A stretch of 64,000 bases of DNA from Symbiopectobacterium purcellii (GTDB taxonomy: Bacteria; Pseudomonadota; Gammaproteobacteria; Enterobacterales; Enterobacteriaceae), in the NCBI RefSeq assembly GCF_019797845.1, contig NZ_CP081864.1:1674001-1738000 (forward strand), given 5' to 3'. The first letter of the stretch is position 1. Each line of letters opens with the position of its first letter. Under the pieces are notes generated by a model. It saw only the letters and a list, made by a program, of their open reading frames with translations, was not told the origin of the DNA and did no database searches. The position numbers and the translations under genes were made by a program. Below are positions 58,430 to 64,000 of this stretch, one piece after another.

Positions 58430-58972
58430 ATGGTAACGCTACCCTATCTTTCCCCCGTTGATGCTCGGCAGCGCCAGGCCGACGGAGCGTTGATGGTCGA
58501 TATTCGCCAGACAGCCGAGTTCCTGCGGGAGCGTATTTCGCAATCACAACTGTATTCACTGGGGGATCAAGCCAACGAGCCGTTGGGAATAACACTCCCC
58601 GTAAATAAAACGGTGATTTTTTACTGTTTATCGGGAGCGCGCTGTGAACGGTATGCACAACAGATAGCAACACTGGTTCCCGGGCAACACGCATTTTTGC
58701 TGGAAGGGGGGCTCAACGCTTGGAAAAAGGCGGGCTTGCCGGTTGACGTGGATCGCACGCAACCGCTGCCTGTTATGCGTCAGGTACAAATCGCTGCTGG
58801 CGGGTTGACACTGATAAGCGTTGTTTTGGGGTACACGTTGCACCCGGCCTTTTTTAGCGTTGCTGGTTTCATCGGTGCAGGATTGGTGTTTGCGGGTATC
58901 AGCGGGTTTTGCGGTATGGCCAGATTACTGATGCACATGCCCTGGAATAAGCGCAGTGGCCTTAATGGCTAA
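58430..58972 (+). CDS. Membrane-anchored rhodanese (YgaP-like)
   Basis: The 180-residue protein has a rhodanese domain with the catalytic Cys in FYCLSGARCERYA near residue 66, followed from about residue 122 by two membrane helices (TLISVVLGYTLHPAFFSVAG and AGLVFAGISGFCGMARLL). This is the layout of E. coli YgaP, a thiosulfate sulfurtransferase of the inner membrane. The loop sequence CLSGARC differs slightly from the usual Cys-loop. I chose the ATG at 58430 behind GAGAGG. Confidence 0.88.
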   Translation: MVTLPYLSPVDARQRQADGALMVDIRQTAEFLRERISQSQLYSLGDQANEPLGITLPVNKTVIFYCLSGARCERYAQQIATLVPGQHAFLLEGGLNAWKKAGLPVDVDRTQPLPVMRQVQIAAGGLTLISVVLGYTLHPAFFSVAGFIGAGLVFAGISGFCGMARLLMHMPWNKRSGLNG

Positions 58973-59010
58973 AACAGGGGGCTGGTGTGCTAACCCTGGC
59001 GATTTCAGAT

Positions 59011-59036
59011 AAAAAAAACCCCGACTGGAGTCGGGG
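59011..59036 (-). terminator. Intrinsic terminator for the ADP-ribosyltransferase locus
   Basis: Read on the minus strand, CCCCGACT/AGTCGGGG is followed by eight T residues. It lies about 175 bp past the toxin stop and also shortly after the rhodanese gene on the other strand, where no T run follows. Confidence 0.8.
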
Positions 59037-59085
59037 CAAAGGTATCTAGAACCTTACTTATAAGGCGGAGCGGAGTATATAATTT

Positions 59086-59119
59086 AAAACACTGTTCATA
59101 AAATATAAAACAGTGTTTT
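59086..59119. terminator. A/T-flanked hairpin between ygaP-like and toxin genes
   Basis: The 11-bp AAAACACTGTT/AACAGTGTTTT stem has a 12-nt loop. U-rich sequence follows on both strands, so it may act in either direction. Confidence 0.5.
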
Positions 59120-59210
59120 GTTTTGTGGGATTGTGACGGCTATCTTGCTTTGACGCTACGTCTTGTCAGACACGGCTTACTCATAAAAGCCAGCGATAGA
59201 GGGCGCAAGG

Positions 59211-62200
59211 CTAGATAGACGCTATTTTCACGTTGCCCTCATCGAGACCAGTGGCATCCAATACTTCTTTCAGTTCGACATTATCACCCTCAATAGACAC
59301 ACACCGAAACAAGGCACGATCTTCTATCAGCACCTCCGCTTCATGCAGATTACGGGTAAATCCGCTGATAGCGTGTGCTGCATGGCTGACATGGATTTTG
59401 TACAAGGCTTGATGCGGCCCTTTGCCGGCCTTGTGCGCCATCGCGATATTCTTATCGGCAGAGGTGGATAGAAATTTTTTAACCAGAAGAATATCTCCGG
59501 GTTTTAAGGTCGCCCTGAGCTCTGGAGGTAGTTCGCCCCCGCGATATACCACGCCGTGAAAACTGGGCAGCTTATTCAGCAACGATCGTATATTTGCCAC
59601 CATCTGCGATGATTGCTCTGCGAACATGGGGCCCAAAAAGTCTTCAGGCATGTCGAGCTCAAGATACTCATTGATCATGTCAGAAACGTTGCGCGTGTAA
59701 TCGCTAATGGCGCGCCGTTCGGCAGCGTTCGTCTGGTATTGCCCTCCACCGCGCTCCTGATAGCGGTTATAGAGGCTAGCGGCAGGGCGGGAAGCGCCAA
59801 GTGTCTCCATTATCGCTTCTGTTGGCGTGTGGATATAGCGTTCCCCCTGTACTTGGCTGAATTGAAATGTGGCAATCACTTTGCGGCGTCGAAAAGGGGA
59901 TAACATCCCCGTTCTTTTTCGTGCATAGATGGTAAACAGATTCTCCTTTTCTTTTATTCTGAAAAACCTGTCATCTGAGCCGATAAATTTCTTACCTTCA
60001 ATATTAATAAATAAAGCCGGGTGCGCAGGGTCTCGACCAATGATCATGGCATCTTCTTTGGTAAATCCCTTATCTCTGTTTTTACTCAGTGCCTCTTGAA
60101 TGGATGCTGATAGCCGAGTACAGGGGACTCCAGGTGCTCGGCGAGTGCGGCATTGTGTATAGCTAACGCGTTCGAGTGGCGGCTGTTTGCGTTCAAAGTA
60201 ACCGCCGTCAAAAAAAACGATCTCCTGCTCATCTGCGAGAATATACATGCCTTCAAATGAGCCAGGACGGACCGCATAAAAACGGTTTTCGATACAAATT
60301 GCTAAGTTATCGGAAGCAGACTGTGGGTCTGAATAATGGAAAATACCCTGCGCATCGGGTTTTGTCTCTGAAAAAAGGGACTTATCCAGTTCGGGAAGGT
60401 TGTGCGTGCGTAGCGTCATGCTCTGTGCGGCTGACAGCATCTCTTGTTCGGGGATATTGACGTTGACGTGCTCAAAAGAGAGGGTTTTATCAAGCACCGC
60501 TGAGCGGCTCTCTTCTGCCAGTGAATATTTGATTTTATCAATAAATTCATAACCCTCTGTATTAAAGCGACTGACCTTGTCCAACGTTATCATCAAGACC
60601 AGATTGACGATATCGTTCGATACCTTATTCCATTCTTGTTGACGTTCCTCACTGGTATCCCCGTCGAAAGCGTGCTCGAGATGAATTGCCAATGCAGCAA
60701 GGGGAGTGATGGGATTGGGCAGAATGGCAGCGGCATCAATATCCGTTTCCCAGATGTCACGAATGACTTCGGCATCTGATTTGACCCGCGTATCCAGATC
60801 GCTGAAAAAACGTTCGCGCTGCCTGTTTGCCATAACCGTGAAGAATGTTGAGGGGCTAATCGGCGTACGTTGTGTGCCGATTTTGCTTTTATCCCGTTCG
60901 CGATTGACGCTATTGCATTGCGAGATTATCCAATTATCTACACCGGAGTAGATGATCCCATCCTGTCGATTGTTGAGTGAAAAGTGAGAAGTAATACTCT
61001 GCTGGTGGACCTTATCATGACAGCTATCGAGTACCCATGTTTGCATATCCTCTATGCTGTCAAACTCCGCAAATTTATTTGCCGCTCTGGGTAGATAAAG
61101 CGTAACACGACGCTCGTTATTATTGTAAAACATAATAAGGTCAGCAGATTGATAGCCATTAATATCAAACACTGAGGCAGTTACGTTGTTATTCTTAGTC
61201 AACCCGGTCCCTGACAACAGGTCAGATACGGCACGGTGAGTAAGTGACTGAGCGGTGAGGTTGATGATGAAGTCGATAAAGTTTTTTTTGCTATGGATAC
61301 CATTGTTATCGAATATGTGGGTGTAGAGGGCGAGTGCTTGTTGATAAAAATTGATATCCCACACCAGTTGAATGAATGCCGATGGCAGCAATTTAACCTC
61401 ATTTTCCCTGTCAAACGTATTTGTCGTTTCAGGCGCGACGCGATAAATACCGGATTGGCTGTTTACCGAAACCAGATGTTCCTGAGCGTCTGCTGGAAAA
61501 TTTCGTATCAGATAGCTTGATAATGTGCCATATTCTATCGGTCTACCTGATAAACACCACCCCGAGAAGCAATCCGAACAACTCATCGCTGAATTAAATA
61601 ACATAAAGTAGTTTTTATCTGGATCGATATCCAGATTAAGTTTCTCTTTAAGATTTTTTTTCATGATTGAAGCGGCGAGAGCGGTTAAAGAGGGCGTTCT
61701 TTTCTGGTAATCATCATAAAATTGCTTTAATGATACTTCGGCATTTTCAAAAAAAACATCACCCTTTTTTTGTCTATTGTATAGTACGTTTTTTCATCAT
61801 TCGTGATGATACCTGTTTTGCCAAACACATATATTTTTTCGGGTAAGGCGGTTGTTGAATGCGTTACTTGGTCGGCTATTGAGTAGGGTGCTTCTCTGAT
61901 CTTTCTATCGTTTTTTTTTCGTTACTATCAGCATAGCGTTGGTGATTTGACGTGGTCTCTGTTTTGACGCGTAAACGCTCATTTAACAACGGCAGTGTTT
62001 GAGTCGCGTGGTTTAATGCCAGCGGAGAAGGGGCGATGTCAGGGCTTTCACCCGCGAATAGCGTATGTGCGCGAACGTGATTCAACAATAATATAAAGCA
62101 AATTATTTGTTTTAATTGTAAACGGTGTTCTCTCTGCTGACAAGCGTCGTAGGAGGGCGCTATATTTTTGATATTCGACGCGAGGGGTATTTTTTTAACC

Positions 62201-62313
62201 GTTTTATCTACGGTGCTTGGTGCTTTCTTATTGCACCGTTTTGCATTTTCTTTCATTTTACTTTGATGATAATGACCGATGCGCATTCTATGTTGATCTA
62301 TGCTTATTACCAT
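59211..62313 (-). pseudogene. Large toxin or effector with C-terminal ADP-ribosyltransferase domain, two frame breaks
   Basis: The longest frame (59211-61664, 817 residues) ends in an R-S-E class ADP-ribosyltransferase: Arg708 in VYRGG, FLSTSADKN with Ser-Thr-Ser at 733-735, and the Glu-x-Glu pair at 775/777 in LHEAEVLIE. Coding continues upstream of its ATG. FENAEVSLKQFYDDYQKRTP is in frame back to the A7/T8 runs at 61749-61771. Another frame then reads REAPYSIADQVTHSTTALPE through YYTIDK back to the A9 run at 61911-61919. Beyond it, a third frame (61876-62313) starts MVISIDQHRM. Joined by one base at each run, it is one gene of about 1,030 codons. There is no signal peptide at the very start, and a hydrophobic stretch near residue 75. 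Broken, phase-variable or mis-sequenced are all possible. Confidence 0.8.
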
Positions 62314-62596
62314 TGTGGGTGATCTCCTTTTTTGGATCAGTAATAGAGATAGGTGACCGGTGGAAAAATAAGTAAAGTAAGGGATAGTCTGAAGTGTGAC
62401 GAAATGATCATAGCGTTTAGGTGAAAAGAAAAAAAAACATTTCCGCTTTTTCCTCGAGCGAATAGGCGTTGGTGATTACTGTTGCGAACCTTATGATGTC
62501 TTTTGGAAATAATCCGTAATGAAACTGTTAGCGCGGTGGTATATCACAGATGAATCGCCTATCATGGCAGCTGGTTAACCACTTTATGTCCTACCC

Positions 62597-64000
62597 ATGA
62601 CTATTTCTGTTAAAAATGATTATCATATCGAGCCATTATTAAGCGAATGGCGCACCTTGGTTGAAATCACACAACCGGAAGCCCATGCTCTGTTGCACTC
62701 TCTGAGTGATGATGAAGTCCGCTATCTGGTAGACCGCTTTTATGATTACATGCTCAACGACGAACATGCGCATCGCTATCTCAATACCCGCCAGGTCACA
62801 GAGCAGTTAAGTATCAGCATGTTTCACTGGTTGCGCAGCGTGTTGGGCAGTGCTCAACAGGATTTGGCTGCTCTACTTGCCCAACAGCACCATGTGGGTG
62901 TTGGGCACGCGCGTATTGGTCTCCCCATCGATTTGGTAGCACGCGGTGCCCGCAAATTAAAAAATGATCTTTATCCGCTATTAACGAATAAAGGGGAGCA
63001 CTCTCCGTTTGTAATCAACAGCGCACTTTGTTTTAGCGGGTTGGCAATGGATACCGCTCTGGAAGCGATGACCATCGCCTATTCCCCCACCTATAAAAAT
63101 GCCATGCGCGATCAGGAGCGATACCGCGTATTGAGCGTGTACGATGATGTTAGCGTTGAGCGGGAGCGGCAATTAGGGGCACTGATGAACTGGGAAAACC
63201 AGTTTATCTATCATGTGGCGACAGAGTTGCCGCTGGCCGATATTTCGCTCTTGGGGCGTTCAGAATTTGGATTATGGTTTTCACACAAGGGAAAACACCT
63301 GTTTGGTTTCCCCGACCTGTTGCGTGAAACGGATACCCTGATCGACAAGGTTGACCGTGAAATAGGCGCAGCTGCGCCAGCGGCGATCGCTCAGGCGGAG
63401 GCGCGCATGCGGCTGTTACGCAATGTGCGGCAGCTCACCGGACAAATTACGCTGATTATCACTTCCATGTTTGACGAACTGGTCAAGTTTGAAAACGGCA
63501 AGGATCCTCTGACAAACCTGTTAAACCGACGTTTTATTCCGACCATCATGCGTCGGGAAATTGCTCTGGCGACCAGTACCAGAAAACCCTTTACGCTAGT
63601 GATGATGGATGTGGACCATTTCAAACAGGTTAACGATCGCTACGGCCACGATACGGGTGATGCGACGCTGAAAAGTATTTCAGCCATGATCTACGATCAC
63701 GTTCGCAGCAGTGATTACGTTTTCCGCTATGGTGGTGAAGAATTCATGGTGCTGTTGGTGGAAACGTCGTTACATCAGGCTAACGTTATCGTCGATACGC
63801 TGCGTGAAAAGGTGGCGGCTACGGCGATCAGCGCCTTCGGCAGCCAATCGTTTTCCGTTACTCTCAGCATCGGGGTGGCAGAGTTTGATTATCACCCAGA
63901 TTACCAACGACTGATCGACAACGCCGATGCGGCGCTCTACCAGGCTAAAAGCAGCGGCCGCAATCGGGTCGAATTACACGGACGAGATCCTATTTATTCA
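62597..64000 (+). CDS. Globin-coupled diguanylate cyclase (DosC-like), 3' end outside window
   Basis: The frame is open from the ATG at 62597 to the window edge (468 codons). The N-terminal sensor globin (about residues 1-160) has a proximal haem His at 104 in GHARIGLP and a Tyr near 49 at the distal side. A helical linker domain follows, with WENQFIYHVATELPLADISL and EFGLWFSHKGKHLF. The GGDEF domain from about 310 contains LTNLLNRRFIPTIMRRE, the active site GGEEF at 379-383 and the inhibitory RxxD (RSSD) five residues before it. The order matches E. coli DosC/YddV, an oxygen-sensing c-di-GMP synthase. The C-terminus (NRVELHG) suggests that only a little is missing. Confidence 0.92.
   Translation, partial: MTISVKNDYHIEPLLSEWRTLVEITQPEAHALLHSLSDDEVRYLVDRFYDYMLNDEHAHRYLNTRQVTEQLSISMFHWLRSVLGSAQQDLAALLAQQHHVGVGHARIGLPIDLVARGARKLKNDLYPLLTNKGEHSPFVINSALCFSGLAMDTALEAMTIAYSPTYKNAMRDQERYRVLSVYDDVSVERERQLGALMNWENQFIYHVATELPLADISLLGRSEFGLWFSHKGKHLFGFPDLLRETDTLIDKVDREIGAAAPAAIAQAEARMRLLRNVRQLTGQITLIITSMFDELVKFENGKDPLTNLLNRRFIPTIMRREIALATSTRKPFTLVMMDVDHFKQVNDRYGHDTGDATLKSISAMIYDHVRSSDYVFRYGGEEFMVLLVETSLHQANVIVDTLREKVAATAISAFGSQSFSVTLSIGVAEFDYHPDYQRLIDNADAALYQAKSSGRNRVELHGRDPIYS

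Noticed and set aside
59211..61664. ADP-ribosyltransferase toxin as a complete 817-residue gene
   Set aside because: Coding sequence clearly continues upstream of the ATG in the same frame and then, across two homopolymers, in two others.
1..64000. tRNA, rRNA, CRISPR array, integrase or complete insertion sequence
   Set aside because: I looked for these on both strands and saw none I could support.

Overview
The window reads as chromosome of a member of the Enterobacterales. The blocks uvrB-yvcK-moaABCDE-ybhL-ybhRSFG-cecR-rhlE, dinG-ybiB, glnHPQ-dps-rhtA-ompX and bglX/pbpG match E. coli K-12 gene content closely, and long ERIC repeats are present. The accessory content (citrate/hydroxamate-type iron uptake, two large toxin or effector loci, class IV adenylate cyclase) would fit a plant- or host-associated lineage such as the soft-rot Pectobacteriaceae. 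That placement is inference only.

Layout. 1-3.7 kb: SOS-controlled uvrB, a VOC-fold gene and yvcK. 3.8-6.8 kb: molybdenum cofactor operon moaABCDE behind a Moco riboswitch and a possible ModE site. 7-13.8 kb: ybhL, then the reverse-strand cecR-ybhGFSR drug-export operon, with ybhG frameshifted. 14-21 kb: a Fur-box-headed siderophore uptake operon (TonB receptor, binding protein, two permeases, ATPase, FhuF-like reductase) with an unusual terminator in its leader. 21-28.7 kb: rhlE, a broken MFS exporter, dusC, MetJ-boxed mmuPM, an unknown gene and a GNAT. 28.9-33.7 kb: a CYTH protein and two tandem periplasmic flavoprotein reductases, one paired with a small FMN-binding protein. 33.8-40.2 kb: pbpG, a GST, bglX, a small yohO-like gene, a frameshifted LysE-type exporter and an AraC regulator. 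40.3-43.4 kb: dinG and ybiB. 43.7-47.6 kb: an AT-rich toxin-like locus of about 1,300 codons split by one in-frame amber codon and ending in an aspzincin-like metalloprotease motif. 47.7-58.9 kb: a frameshifted M3 peptidase, glnHPQ, dps, rhtA, ompX, an MFS, a MATE and a ygaVP-like sulfur-stress pair. 59.2-62.3 kb: a second toxin-like locus with a C-terminal ADP-ribosyltransferase signature and two homopolymer frameshifts. 62.6 kb to the end: a globin-coupled diguanylate cyclase (DosC-like) running off the window.

Two themes stand out. First, at least six otherwise well-conserved genes carry frame breaks, several at homopolymers (G9, A9, A7/T8), and one more carries a lone amber stop. This points either to genome decay or phase variation, or to indel errors in the assembly; the sequence alone cannot decide. 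Second, the tandem flavoprotein duplication carries an ERIC element in one copy's upstream region and not in the other, giving an occupied and an empty site side by side.
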